A stretch of 64,000 nucleotides of DNA, taken from assembly GCF_900096975.1 (NCBI RefSeq), contig NZ_FMYQ01000028.1, positions 1-64,000 of the forward strand. The letters are read 5' to 3'. The DNA is from Paraburkholderia lycopersici. Lineage in GTDB: Bacteria > Pseudomonadota > Gammaproteobacteria > Burkholderiales > Burkholderiaceae. Positions 8,435-17,215 of the stretch are shown here, in pieces (positions within the stretch are counted from its first letter, which is position 1; each line of letters opens with the position of its first letter). The notes beneath the pieces were generated by a model. It searched no databases. It was not told where the DNA came from and saw only the letters and a program-made list of their open reading frames with translations. Made by a program: the position numbers and the translations under genes.

Positions 8435-9670
8435 ATGAATACCGACATGCCGTCACTGCACGCGTCTCGCGTTGGCCGCGTCTTCGAGGTTCTCGCCGTT
8501 TTCCTCCGGCTTGGCATGACAAGCTTTGGCGGCCCGGTCGCCCACATTGGCTATTTTCGCCGCGAGTTCGTGGAACGACGCCGCTGGCTGGACGACAGGG
8601 CCTTCACCGATCTGGTCGGCCTCTGCCAGTTCCTGCCTGGCCCGGCGAGCAGTCAGGCCGGCTTCTCGATCGGATGGCTGCGAGCGGGCTGGGCCGGAGG
8701 ACTGGCCGCATGGTGCGGCTTCACGCTGCCCTCCGTGTTCCTGATGCTGGCCTTCGCGGTCATCGCGCCGAATCTCGGCGGCCCGGTCGGCGCAGGCGTC
8801 GTTCACGGGCTCAAGCTCGTCGCGGTGGCCGTCGTCGCCCAGGCGGTCTGGGACATGGCGCGGCGCCTGTGTCCCGACCGCCGGCGCGCGGCGATCGCCC
8901 TTGCCTCCCTCGTCCTGCTGAGCCTTTTGACTACCGCGTTCGCGCAGCTCCTCGCCATCGGCGCCGGCGCGTTGCTCGGCCTCGCGCTATGTCGCGCCGA
9001 CGCTGTCGACCCGGCGTTCGCCGCAGCCCGCAACGGCGGGGAATTCCAGGTGACGCGCGCGACGGGTATCGCGGCTCTGATCGTCTTCTGTGTGCTGCTT
9101 TTCGGTCTTCCCGTGTCGGGTACGAGTGTCGCGGCGCAGGGCGTGCGCGAATTCGAGGCGTTCTATCGGTCCGGCGCGCTGGTGTTCGGCGGCGGACACG
9201 TGGTGCTGCCGTTGCTGCAGCGGGAAACGGTAGCCACCGGCTGGGTGGCGCCGAACGCCTTCCTCGCGGGCTATGGTGCGGCCCAGGCGATGCCGGGCCC
9301 GCTCTTCACGTTTGCCGCCTATCTCGGCTGGCTCATGGCCGCGCCGCCCTCGCATTGGGCCGGCGCGCTGCTCGCCACCGCGGGCATCTTTCTGCCGGGG
9401 CTGTTGCTCGTCGTCGCCGCGTTGCCGTGGTGGCAGGCGCTGCGCGCTCGTCCGGCCATGGCTTCGGCGCTCGCGGGCGTCAACGCGGCCGTGGTCGGCT
9501 TGCTGGCTGCCGCGCTCTACTCGCCCGTGTGGACGAGCGCCGTCCAGTCGATGACCGATTTCGCCATCGCGTGCCTCGGCTTCTTCCTGTTGACGCGTTG
9601 GCGAGCGCCCGCGCTGGCCGTCGTCGTTTTCTGCGTCGCGGCCGCAGTCGCGTCCAGCGTCTTTCGTTGA
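8435..9670 (+). CDS. chrA: chromate transporter ChrA
   Basis: A 411-residue CHR-family membrane protein with two homologous CHR domains. The first opens FLRLGMTSFGGPVAHIGYFRREFVE and contains QFLPGPASSQ; the second has GALVFGGGHVVLPLL and GAAQAMPGPLF. These FGGP, LPGP and FGGG/MPGP signatures are diagnostic. Family role: chromate efflux across the inner membrane, giving chromate resistance, though many members are of unknown substrate. Length matches two-domain ChrA. There is no chrB regulator next to it, so it is a lone gene. ATG 8435 is used; ATG 8447 is also in frame. Confidence 0.9.
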   Translation: MNTDMPSLHASRVGRVFEVLAVFLRLGMTSFGGPVAHIGYFRREFVERRRWLDDRAFTDLVGLCQFLPGPASSQAGFSIGWLRAGWAGGLAAWCGFTLPSVFLMLAFAVIAPNLGGPVGAGVVHGLKLVAVAVVAQAVWDMARRLCPDRRRAAIALASLVLLSLLTTAFAQLLAIGAGALLGLALCRADAVDPAFAAARNGGEFQVTRATGIAALIVFCVLLFGLPVSGTSVAAQGVREFEAFYRSGALVFGGGHVVLPLLQRETVATGWVAPNAFLAGYGAAQAMPGPLFTFAAYLGWLMAAPPSHWAGALLATAGIFLPGLLLVVAALPWWQALRARPAMASALAGVNAAVVGLLAAALYSPVWTSAVQSMTDFAIACLGFFLLTRWRAPALAVVVFCVAAAVASSVFR

Positions 9671-9869
9671 ACGATCCGCGCACGCGCTTGCCGGCGCTCC
9701 GCGAACGAGCGCGCGGGCGCAAGGAGAAATACGCGGCGACCTCGATCCGAGCGGTGCGAAACCGCGCCCGTGTCCTCGACGAGACGATGCGCGCGGAAAG
9801 CGGCATGGCCCGAGCCGCGACCGTCCTCGAACGTATCGTTTCCGGTTGGCGCGCAGGCAGCCTGCGAAG

Positions 9870-11066
9870 CTAGCCGGTCAACGAAGCCGCGATCGCCCTT
9901 CTAAACGGCATCAGACGTGAAGCGGCGCGCAGCATGATGCCGCGCGCCAGTCTCGCGGGCGCGGTGTTGTTCGTATAGACGTCGGTGATGAATCGCGTCG
10001 CGAGATAAAGCGGCCTGGTCGCCCTGCGGTGCTGGTCTTCATACCGGCGCAACACGGACGCCGCGCCGATGTCGATGCCGCTGCGTTGAGCCTCGATGAT
10101 TTGGTTACCTAACGTTTCCAAGCCGAGCAGCCCGAAATTGAACCCGTGCGCGGTCACCGGATGCATGCCGACCGCGGCGTCCCCGACAGCCGCGAAGCGC
10201 TTCGCGACGAAGCGCTGCGGATAAACGGAAACGAGCGGATAGACATGCCGCGTGCTGGCGAGCTTCATCGCGCCCAGCCGCCGCATGAATCGCCGCTCGA
10301 TATGTCTTGCGAACGCGTCGGGGTCCAGCGCGGCGATCTCGTTTACTTCACCCACGGGCAACGTGAGCACGACCGACGACTGCGGCGCGTTCGTCGCCGG
10401 GTCGGCGTTCATGGGCAGCAAGGCAAGCGTCTGCGCGTAGCCGAACCATTCCCATGCGGTGTGCCCGTGAGGCGTTTCATGCGTCATGCGGCAAACCAGC
10501 ATGGCCTTGCCGAAATCGTGCATGTCGGCCGAAATGCCCATCATCTTGCGCGTCGACGAAAAGCGGCTGTCGGCCGCGACGACCAGCCTGGCCGCAAGCA
10601 CCTTGCCGCTTTCCAGTGTCACGCTCGCGAACGCGTCATCGGTTCTCACGCCGCTCACCTTTTCGGCCGCGAGCAGCGTCACGTCGTCATGCTGCGCCAC
10701 GCTGCCCTGCAGCGCATCGTAAGCGGCCTTGCGGATCAGGTGATTGGAGACGAGCCAGCCCAGCTCCGAATGGCCGCTCAGCTCGTGCCCGATCTCCAGC
10801 GCACCGGGCGAGGCGCCGTTGAGCACTTTCGCGCGGCACAGCGGAGCACGCGCGTCCGGGTCGATGAAATCCCAAAGGCCGAGCTTGCGCATCAGGCGGA
10901 CCGATTTCTGCGTCAGCGCGATCTCGCGCCCGTCGAACTGCGGCTCGCCGATGTCGGCAAGGCGCTGCTGCTCGACGACGACGATCCGCAGGCCGGCGCC
11001 ACTGAGCGAGCGCGCGAGGCTGAGCCCCACCGGCCCGGCGCCCACGATTACGATGTCTGCTTCCAT
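9870..11066 (-). CDS. ubiM: UbiM-type ubiquinone biosynthesis hydroxylase
   Basis: A 398-residue FAD-dependent monooxygenase of the UbiH/UbiF/COQ6 family. Visible motifs are the N-terminal dinucleotide fold (IVIVGAGPVGLSLARSL), the DG motif near VAADSRFSSTR, and the second FAD motif AAVGDAAVGMHPVTAHGFNFGL. The FDGREIALTQKS segment and overall length fit UbiM, which hydroxylates the benzoquinone ring of ubiquinone precursors using O2. The start at 11066 follows from the conserved N-terminus. It lies 23 bp downstream of a bacteriohemerythrin gene on the same strand, so the two are probably cotranscribed. Assignment to UbiM rather than UbiF or UbiH is likely but not certain. Confidence 0.75.
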   Translation of the reverse strand: MEADIVIVGAGPVGLSLARSLSGAGLRIVVVEQQRLADIGEPQFDGREIALTQKSVRLMRKLGLWDFIDPDARAPLCRAKVLNGASPGALEIGHELSGHSELGWLVSNHLIRKAAYDALQGSVAQHDDVTLLAAEKVSGVRTDDAFASVTLESGKVLAARLVVAADSRFSSTRKMMGISADMHDFGKAMLVCRMTHETPHGHTAWEWFGYAQTLALLPMNADPATNAPQSSVVLTLPVGEVNEIAALDPDAFARHIERRFMRRLGAMKLASTRHVYPLVSVYPQRFVAKRFAAVGDAAVGMHPVTAHGFNFGLLGLETLGNQIIEAQRSGIDIGAASVLRRYEDQHRRATRPLYLATRFITDVYTNNTAPARLARGIMLRAASRLMPFRRAIAASLTG

Positions 11067-11089
11067 GATTCGACTGCTCCGTGCACGAC

Positions 11090-11512
11090 TCAAACGGCCT
11101 GAGCGATACCGCATTCGCGCAGGGATTCCACCATGAGCGAGTCCATCGTCTTCACGTGCCAGGCGAACCAGTCGCGCAATTCGCCCACCAATTGCCGCCC
11201 CGTGTCGAAACGCCCCTCGTCGACGATCTGCCTGCGCACCTCGTCCACCACCTGCAGGACATGCCGGTGCTGGCCCGCATGACAATGGCGCGGGCCGAAG
11301 GCCATCGCTTCCATCCACGATTCTTCCTGCGCGAAGTGCTGCTGCGTGTGAGCGGCCCAGACGTCGAGCGCCGCGACGAACGTTTCGTCGGGAGCGGACG
11401 CCGCCGCGTCGAGCAGCTCGACGAACCCGGCATGCAGCGCATCGGTCATGGGCTCGCCCAGTCGAAGATCGGGGGCAAGGGGAGTTGGGCAGTGCGGTTC
11501 GGATGACGTCAT
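11090..11512 (-). CDS. bacteriohemerythrin
   Basis: A 140-residue single-domain hemerythrin, a four-helix bundle with an O2-binding di-iron site. The expected ligand pattern is visible: His in DALHAGFVELLD, HTQQHFAQEESWME (His and Glu pair), HCHAGQHRHVL, and WFAWHVKTMDS (H…D). Family role: oxygen storage, delivery or sensing. It directly precedes ubiM, which needs O2, so a role in supplying oxygen to quinone hydroxylation is an attractive inference. The ATG at 11512 lacks an obvious Shine-Dalgarno sequence. A later in-frame ATG (11449) would remove the first turn of the bundle. Confidence 0.85.
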   Translation of the reverse strand: MTSSEPHCPTPLAPDLRLGEPMTDALHAGFVELLDAAASAPDETFVAALDVWAAHTQQHFAQEESWMEAMAFGPRHCHAGQHRHVLQVVDEVRRQIVDEGRFDTGRQLVGELRDWFAWHVKTMDSLMVESLRECGIAQAV

Positions 11513-11850
11513 GAGGGGGGAAATGCGAAATGGCGGGAGTGGCCGACAGGACCAAAGTGTGGCCGTCAGGCTCTTGCGGACAAATTTTCAAGATACCGGG
11601 CGGCCCCGGTTCGCGCGCTGATTTCGAGCAAATCTCGCGCGACCGGCCACTGAGACCGTTGGTCGCCCCCCGGTTCGCCCGCTAACGCTGAGAGGCGGTC
11701 GGGAAAATGACGACGTGCGCGCCAATTGGCGCACGAACGCGGAAAACGAAAAGAAAACGCTGATTCGGGCGCACAGCCGGCATGCGGGCCGAAAGCATTG
11801 CATGACGTAGGGGAGAGGTGCCGCGAATGCCGAGCCGCGCGACGCGCGGC
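11513..11850. other. intergenic, palindrome at 11719-11732
   Basis: Upstream region of the hemerythrin-ubiM pair. It contains a 14-bp perfect palindrome GCGCCAATTGGCGC at 11719-11732 that could be an operator, but it lies about 200 bp from the hemerythrin start. No FNR-type TTGAT-N4-ATCAA site and no gene are visible. Confidence 0.3.
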
Positions 11851-12060
11851 TCAAGCCATTTCGGCGAGATTGACGAGGGCGCGGTCGCCGTCGGATTGGG
11901 CTTCGTTTTCGGCGCGGAATGTCTTTTCGCTATATGCGATGACCTTGAACCCGCCGCCCGCCGAACGCTCGATAGTGATGCCCCAGTGCCAGCCGCCTTC
12001 CTGCTCGAAGACATGCAACGTCGGACTCGATGGCTGGCTCATCGATTGAAATATGCTCAT
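11851..12060 (-). CDS. small conserved hypothetical protein
   Basis: A 69-residue protein starting MSIFQSMSQPSSPTLHVFEQ and continuing GGWHWGITIERSAGGGFKV, then AYSEKTF. A GGGAGG ribosome binding site lies 6 nt before ATG 12060, which makes this start better than the in-frame ATG at 12141. Similar short proteins with a Trp-x-Trp-Gly-Ile core are, from memory, common in Burkholderia, but I know no function. It is divergent from the D-cysteine desulfhydrase-like gene with a 199-bp promoter region between them. Confidence 0.6.
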   Translation of the reverse strand: MSIFQSMSQPSSPTLHVFEQEGGWHWGITIERSAGGGFKVIAYSEKTFRAENEAQSDGDRALVNLAEMA

Positions 12061-12259
12061 GTGAAGCCTCCCGTCGTGGGAATATCGTCGTGGACGATTG
12101 CCTGGATGAATCCAGTTTAAAACGGCGTTGCTGCGACGCAATACGGATTAACGTGGACGTGAGAACCCTGAGGCGCGGCGCACCATGAGCCCCCTGGTTT
12201 TCATGCGACGCATTGCCGCGTCACCGACAACGCCGACCTTTCACGACCGCGAGACCCCG

Positions 12260-13300
12260 ATGACCACCATGAATTCCCCGGCGCATTCCGCGTCCCCGTA
12301 TCGGCTCGATCTCACCGCGTACGCTCGCCGCCCGCTGCTGGAAGGGCCCACGCCGATCCAGCCGCTGCCCTGGCCAGGCGCCGGATCGGGAGGCGTAAAC
12401 ATCTATGTCAAGCGCGACGATCTGACCGGTCTGGGCGGCGGCGGGAACAAGCTGCGCAAGCTCGAGTTCCTCGTCGGCGAGGCACTGGCCATGGGGGCGG
12501 ACACCATCATCACCGTGGGCGCCCGGCAGTCGAATCATGCGCGCCTGACGGCGGCCGCGGCCGCGCAAGCGGGCCTGCGGTGCGAGCTGGTGCTCACGCG
12601 CGCCGTGCCGCGCGAGGACCGCGAGTATCTGGAAAACGGCAATATCCTGCTCGACGACCTGCTCGGCGCCCGCGTGCACGATCTGCCCGGCACGGCCAAT
12701 GCGCTCGCGTTCGCCCAGTCGCGCGCCGACGAACTGCGCGGCCAGGGCCGCAACGTCTATGTCTGCCCGCTGGGCGGATCGAGCCCGGTGGGATGTCTCG
12801 GCTATGCGGCTTGCGCGGCCGAGATCATGGCGCAAGCGCACGCACAGGGGTTGCGCTTCTCGCGCATCGTCGTGCCCAACGGCAGCGGCGGCATGCATGC
12901 CGGGCTCGCGGCCGGATTCGCGGCGCTCGGCATCGACCCGAGGCTCGTCCTGGCGCATACGGTCCTTGCGAACGCACAGCAGGCGCATGCCGCGACGCTG
13001 GAAAAGGCGAACCAGACGCTTGCGCTGATCGATCCGGCGCTGCGCATCGAGGGTCCGTCCATCGTGATCGACGAAACGCAACTCGGCGAGGGCTACGGCA
13101 TTCCCACCGACGCCATGCGCGAAGCCGTGCGCCTCATGGCATCGAAAGCAGGCCTGCTGCTCGACCCGGTGTACAGCGGCAAGGCGTTCGCCGGTCTCCT
13201 GCAAGACGTGCGCTCGGGCCGCCACGCGCCCGGCGAAAACGTCCTGTTCATCATGACTGGCGGGTTGCCGGGGCTGTTCGCGTATCGCAGCGCGTTCTGA
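12260..13300 (+). CDS. D-cysteine desulfhydrase / ACC deaminase family enzyme
   Basis: A 346-residue PLP-dependent enzyme of fold type II. Motifs: YVKRDDLTGLGGGGNKLRKLE with the Schiff-base lysine in GGNKLRK, the TVGARQSNHARLTAAAAA phosphate/substrate loop, and PNGSGGMHAGLAAG. The family includes D-cysteine desulfhydrase (D-Cys to pyruvate, sulfide, ammonia) and 1-aminocyclopropane-1-carboxylate deaminase. The QSNHAR sequence and length fit the desulfhydrase branch, but sequence alone does not settle the substrate. The start at 12260 matches the usual N-terminus; an in-frame ATG at 12185 would add 25 unmatched residues. Confidence 0.8.
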   Translation: MTTMNSPAHSASPYRLDLTAYARRPLLEGPTPIQPLPWPGAGSGGVNIYVKRDDLTGLGGGGNKLRKLEFLVGEALAMGADTIITVGARQSNHARLTAAAAAQAGLRCELVLTRAVPREDREYLENGNILLDDLLGARVHDLPGTANALAFAQSRADELRGQGRNVYVCPLGGSSPVGCLGYAACAAEIMAQAHAQGLRFSRIVVPNGSGGMHAGLAAGFAALGIDPRLVLAHTVLANAQQAHAATLEKANQTLALIDPALRIEGPSIVIDETQLGEGYGIPTDAMREAVRLMASKAGLLLDPVYSGKAFAGLLQDVRSGRHAPGENVLFIMTGGLPGLFAYRSAF

Positions 13301-13443
13301 CGCGCTGCGTTTTTCTCATGCGCCACGCGCAATGCTGCGGCGAGCGTCGCCTTCGGGGCCTCCGCCAAGAGGTCATCGCACCACGCGACGAAGCGCCCGG
13401 GACGCCGCCTGCTACCATCGCCTTTTAAGACTCCGCTGCCGCC

Positions 13444-14238
13444 ATGCTTGCGCTCAAGCTCACGCTCGTTCCGCTTTTCCTGCTGATCGTTTCGATGTCG
13501 GGCAAGTGGTGGGGACCCGCCGTCGCGGGATGGCTGGCCGGCCTGCCCGTCGTCGCCGGGCCGATTCTCTTCCTGCTCGTGCTCGCACACGGCGCCGCCT
13601 TCGGCGCCCACGCCGCGCTGCTCTCGCTCTCGGCCACCCTCGCTTCCGAGGCCTTCAATTTCGCCTATGCATGGACCTGCCGCGCGCACCCCTGGCCCAT
13701 CGCGCTCGCTGCGGGCCTTGGCGCGTGGCTTGCGAGCGCCTTCGGACTTTCCTGGCTGCCGGCAACACCTGTATGGTCCGCCTTCGTCGCGCTCGCGGCC
13801 GTGGGTTTCGGTCAATCGTTCCTGCCGCGCAGCACGGCGCTCGCGGCCGGTGCGCCGCTCACGCGAGCGGATCTGACCGGCCGCATGGCGGCGGGCGCCG
13901 CGCTCACGATCGTGGTGACGACGATTTCGAGCCGCGTCGGCGCTTCGTGGAGCGGGCTGCTCGCCGTGTTCCCGCTGCTCGGCACGATTCTTTGCGTATC
14001 GTCGCAGCGCGCGCACGGTGCGGCATTCGTCGTCTCGCTCGTGCGCGGCATGGTCCTCGGGCGCTTCTCGTTCGCCGCGTTTTGCCTCGCCCTCGCGTTC
14101 TCGCTGCGTACGCAGCCCGCATGGGCGGCCTTTGCCGAAGCCGCGGCGCTCGCCATGCTGGTTCAGTGGCTCACGAAGCAGCTTGCCATGAGCCAGCGTG
14201 CCGAAGGCGCGCAGCAAAGCGCGGTGCAGGCGGATTGA
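13444..14238 (+). CDS. multi-pass membrane protein, unknown function
   Basis: A 264-residue, strongly hydrophobic protein with about eight likely membrane segments, starting at the N-terminus (MLALKLTLVPLFLLIVSMSG) and ending in a short polar tail. A repeated organisation is suggested by two GLxAxxPLLG / GLPVVAGPIL-like segments (residues 30-45 and 175-185), consistent with an internally duplicated transporter-like fold. I recognise no named family. It is monocistronic, 143 bp after the D-cysteine desulfhydrase-like gene and 78 bp before an NTF2-like gene on the same strand, so weak cotranscription is possible. Confidence 0.65.
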   Translation: MLALKLTLVPLFLLIVSMSGKWWGPAVAGWLAGLPVVAGPILFLLVLAHGAAFGAHAALLSLSATLASEAFNFAYAWTCRAHPWPIALAAGLGAWLASAFGLSWLPATPVWSAFVALAAVGFGQSFLPRSTALAAGAPLTRADLTGRMAAGAALTIVVTTISSRVGASWSGLLAVFPLLGTILCVSSQRAHGAAFVVSLVRGMVLGRFSFAAFCLALAFSLRTQPAWAAFAEAAALAMLVQWLTKQLAMSQRAEGAQQSAVQAD

Positions 14239-14316
14239 ACAGGCAACAGAACGCACGGAAAGGCGCTGCACGGCGCATTACTACGCTCGCTTGAGCGGAC
14301 TGCGAAGGAGCCCGAA

Positions 14317-14703
14317 ATGACCGATGACGAACGCGCGATACGCGAACTGGTGCGGAGCTGGATGGATGCGAGCCGCGCCGGCGATACCGCGAAAATCCTG
14401 AGCCTCATGACCGACGACGTCGTGTTCACGGTGCCGGGCCAGGAGCCGTTCGGCAAGGCGGCGTTCGCCGAGGCTTCCAGGGCGCAGCAAGGCGTGCGCG
14501 TGGAGGGCACGGCCGAGATCGTCGAGTTGCAGGTGCTGGGCGACTGGGCGTTTCTGCGCAACCGCATCGATGTTTCGATCACACCGCCTGGGGCGACGCA
14601 GGCCGAGCGCCGCGCGGGCTACACGCTCACGCTCGTGCGCAAGGAGGCGAGCGGGCGATGGCTGCTTGCGCGCGACGCCAATCTCGCGGCCCCGAAGGGC
14701 TAG
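14317..14703 (+). CDS. NTF2/SnoaL-like SgcJ/EcaC family protein
   Basis: A 128-residue cone-fold (nuclear transport factor 2-like) protein. Helical start TDDERAIRELVRSWMDASRAGD, then ILSLMTDDVVFTVPGQEPFGKAAF, VLGDWAFLRNRIDV and LTLVRKEASGRWLLARDAN follow the family order of the SgcJ/EcaC (YybH) group. These proteins are small hydrolases, isomerases or binding proteins; a specific role cannot be read from sequence. The ATG at 14317 has AAGGAG 7 nt upstream, so the start is secure. Confidence 0.75.
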   Translation: MTDDERAIRELVRSWMDASRAGDTAKILSLMTDDVVFTVPGQEPFGKAAFAEASRAQQGVRVEGTAEIVELQVLGDWAFLRNRIDVSITPPGATQAERRAGYTLTLVRKEASGRWLLARDANLAAPKG

Positions 14704-14794
14704 GGCGCCCAGGCCGCCGGCGAATCTGGAATCAGAAAATCTTATCGATTCCTTCAGTTTATTGAGTTTCCCTTAATCATGCGCTTGCGGCAAA

Positions 14795-15676
14795 GTGACG
14801 CTCTACGCCCGGAGTCTCTCCTTGAACCAACGCATCGATCCATCCCTGTTTGCCGCGCCCGACCTTTCGTATGCAACGTTGCATTCGGGCATTGCCCTGC
14901 CGTTCCTCGAACGCGGCGAAGGCGAGCCGCTGCTGTTCGTCCACGGATCGCTGTGCGACTACCGTTACTGGATGCCGCAGCTGAACGGTCTGGCCGACCA
15001 TTTCCGCTGCATCGCGCCGAGCCTGAGCCATTACTGGCCCGCCGCGGACGCCTGCATCCAGGGCGACTTCGGCTGGGAGAGCCACGTGACCGAACTGGCG
15101 GACTTCATTGCCGCGCTGGGCCTCGAATCGGTGCACCTCGTGGGCCATTCGCGCGGCGGCTGCATTGCCTGGCATCTCGCGCGCCGCTATCCGCGCCTCG
15201 TGCGCACGCTGGTGCTCGCCGACCCGGGCGGCCCGCTCTCCCGCGTGGACGACGACGAAGCCGCGCTGCCGCCCGCCACCAACACGCTGCGCACGCGCGC
15301 CGCCGACCTCATCCACGGCGGCGAGGTCGAAGCGGGGCTCGAGTTGTTCGTGGATTCCGTGAGCATGCCGGGCGCCTGGAAAAAGAGCCCGGCGGGCTTT
15401 CGCCAGATGGCCATCGCCAACGCCACGACGCTGCCCAAGCAGTTGCAGGACCCGCTGCCGCCTTATGCGCCTCGCGCCGCCAGCGAGATCAAGTGCCGCA
15501 CGCTGCTCATCGACGGACAGCGCAGTCCGCTCATGTTCCGCAACAACGTGGAAGCGCTGTCCGAATGGATCGCGTTCGCGCGGCGCGTGACGATCAAGGG
15601 CGCCACGCACGGCATGAACGGCACGCATCCGGACCTCTTCAACACCCACGTACACACTTTCATCACGCAGGGCTGA
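14795..15676 (+). CDS. alpha/beta-fold hydrolase
   Basis: A 293-residue alpha/beta hydrolase. Visible are the oxyanion strand GEGEPLLFVHGSLCDYRYW, the nucleophile elbow VGHSRGGCIAW (catalytic Ser), a late Asp in TLLIDGQRSP and the catalytic His in KGATHGMNGTHP. The substrate is unknown; esterases, C-C hydrolases and haloperoxidases share these features. The start is a GTG at 14795 with no clear ribosome binding site, and no in-frame ATG occurs in the first part, so a downstream TTG is possible. It converges on hydA (43-bp gap) and is not part of the pyrimidine operon. Confidence 0.75.
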   Translation: MTLYARSLSLNQRIDPSLFAAPDLSYATLHSGIALPFLERGEGEPLLFVHGSLCDYRYWMPQLNGLADHFRCIAPSLSHYWPAADACIQGDFGWESHVTELADFIAALGLESVHLVGHSRGGCIAWHLARRYPRLVRTLVLADPGGPLSRVDDDEAALPPATNTLRTRAADLIHGGEVEAGLELFVDSVSMPGAWKKSPAGFRQMAIANATTLPKQLQDPLPPYAPRAASEIKCRTLLIDGQRSPLMFRNNVEALSEWIAFARRVTIKGATHGMNGTHPDLFNTHVHTFITQG

Positions 15677-15718
15677 GATTTTCCCCGGCCCGCGCAGCCT
15701 CTGGCGGGCCTGGCGGGC

Positions 15719-17176
15719 TTAGCGAGACGCATCGCCCTCCCGATGCACGGGCTGTTGCTCCTTCAGGCTCTTCGCGAGACGCGACGCCTGCAGGTAGCCC
15801 GGATTCGCCGGCCGCTTCAGGTAACGCCCGGCGCCGCGCCGCGCGCGCAGATCGCCGTCCGCCCACACGAGCTCGCCCTGCGAAACCGTATGCGTGGGCA
15901 CGCCGCGCACGGTCATGCCTTCGAACACGTTGAAGTCGACGTTTTGATGATGCGTCTTCACCGAGATCGTGCGCGTGGCCTGCGGGTCCCAGACGACGAG
16001 ATCGGCGTCGGCACCCACGGCCACCGTGCCCTTGCGCGGGTAGAGGTTGAAGATCTGCGCGGCATTGGTCGAGGTCACGCGAACGAATTCATTCGGCGTG
16101 AGACGGCCCGTGTTCACGCCTTGGTCCCACAGCACCGCCATGCGGTCTTCCACACCTCCGCAACCGTTCGGAATCCTCGTGAAATCGTTGCGGCCCATGG
16201 CCTTCTGCGAAGCGCAGAACACGCAGTGATCCGTTGCCGTGGTGTGCAGCAGGCCGCCTTGCAGGCCGCGCCAGAGCGCGTCGCGATGCTCCTTTGCGCG
16301 GAACGGCGGGCTCATCACGTGGGCCGCGGCGCGCGTCCAGTCCGGGTCGCGATAAACGGCCTCGTCGATCACGAGATGCCCGGCCAGCACTTCGCCGAAC
16401 ACGCGCTGCCCTTCGCCGCGCGCGCGCGCGATGGCTTCGAGCGCGTCCTTGGCCGAGACGTGCACGATGTACACCGGCACGCCAAGCACCTGCGCAATGC
16501 GAATCGCGCGGTTCGCCGCCTCGCCTTCGACCTCGGGCGGACGCGACAGCGGATGCGCCTCCGGCCCCGTGAAGCCGCGCGCAAGCAGCTGGCGTTGCAA
16601 CTGGAACACGAGTTCGCCGTTTTCCGCATGCACGGTGGGTAGCGCGCCCAGCTCCAGCGAACGCGCAAAGCTGTTCACGAGAATCTCGTCGTCGGCCATG
16701 ATGGCGTTCTTGTACGCCATGAAGTGCTTGAAGCTCGATACGCCATGCTCGTTCACGAGCAGGCCCATGTCGCGATGCACGCTTTCGTCCCACCACGTCA
16801 CCGCCACGTGAAAGCCGTAATCGGCGGCGGCCTTTTCCGCCCAGCCGCGCCACTCGCGAAAGGCGTCCATGAGCGGCTGCTTCGGATCCGGAATCACGAA
16901 GTCGATGATCGACGTCGTGCCGCCCGCGAGCCCCGCCGCCGTGCCCGTGTAGAAGTCGTCGCTTGCGGTCGTGCCCATGAAGGGCAGCTCCATGTGCGTG
17001 TGCGGGTCGATGCCGCCCGGCATCACGTACTGGCCGCCCGCATCGACCACGGTCGCGCCCGCGGGCGCGTCGAGGTTCTCGCCGACGCTCTGGATCACGC
17101 CGTTTTCGCAGAGCACGTCCGCACGCCAGCTCTTGTCCGCGTCGACGATGGTGCCGCCTCGAATCAGGATCGCCAT
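15719..17176 (-). CDS. hydA: dihydropyrimidinase
   Basis: A 485-residue cyclic amidohydrolase that opens the ring of dihydrouracil or dihydrothymine to the N-carbamoyl beta-amino acid, step two of reductive pyrimidine breakdown. All metal ligands of the binuclear zinc site are present: H59 and H61 (DPHTH), the carboxylated lysine K150 (SSFKHF), H183 (TVHAEN), H239 (IVHVSAK) and D316 (TATDH). Length is typical. AAGGAG lies 10 nt before ATG 17176. It is the last gene of the hyuC-preT-preA-transporter-hydA operon, 39 bp after the transporter gene. Hydantoinases share the fold; context decides for dihydropyrimidinase. Confidence 0.93.
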   Translation of the reverse strand: MAILIRGGTIVDADKSWRADVLCENGVIQSVGENLDAPAGATVVDAGGQYVMPGGIDPHTHMELPFMGTTASDDFYTGTAAGLAGGTTSIIDFVIPDPKQPLMDAFREWRGWAEKAAADYGFHVAVTWWDESVHRDMGLLVNEHGVSSFKHFMAYKNAIMADDEILVNSFARSLELGALPTVHAENGELVFQLQRQLLARGFTGPEAHPLSRPPEVEGEAANRAIRIAQVLGVPVYIVHVSAKDALEAIARARGEGQRVFGEVLAGHLVIDEAVYRDPDWTRAAAHVMSPPFRAKEHRDALWRGLQGGLLHTTATDHCVFCASQKAMGRNDFTRIPNGCGGVEDRMAVLWDQGVNTGRLTPNEFVRVTSTNAAQIFNLYPRKGTVAVGADADLVVWDPQATRTISVKTHHQNVDFNVFEGMTVRGVPTHTVSQGELVWADGDLRARRGAGRYLKRPANPGYLQASRLAKSLKEQQPVHREGDASR

Positions 17177-17215
17177 GATGTTCTGTCTCCTTCGAATGAA
17201 ATGCGCCGGAACGGC

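Noticed and set aside
15682..15705. Hairpin GGCCCGC/GCGGGCC between the hydrolase and hydA as a terminator
   Set aside because: There is no T-run on either strand; it may only be GC-rich chance.
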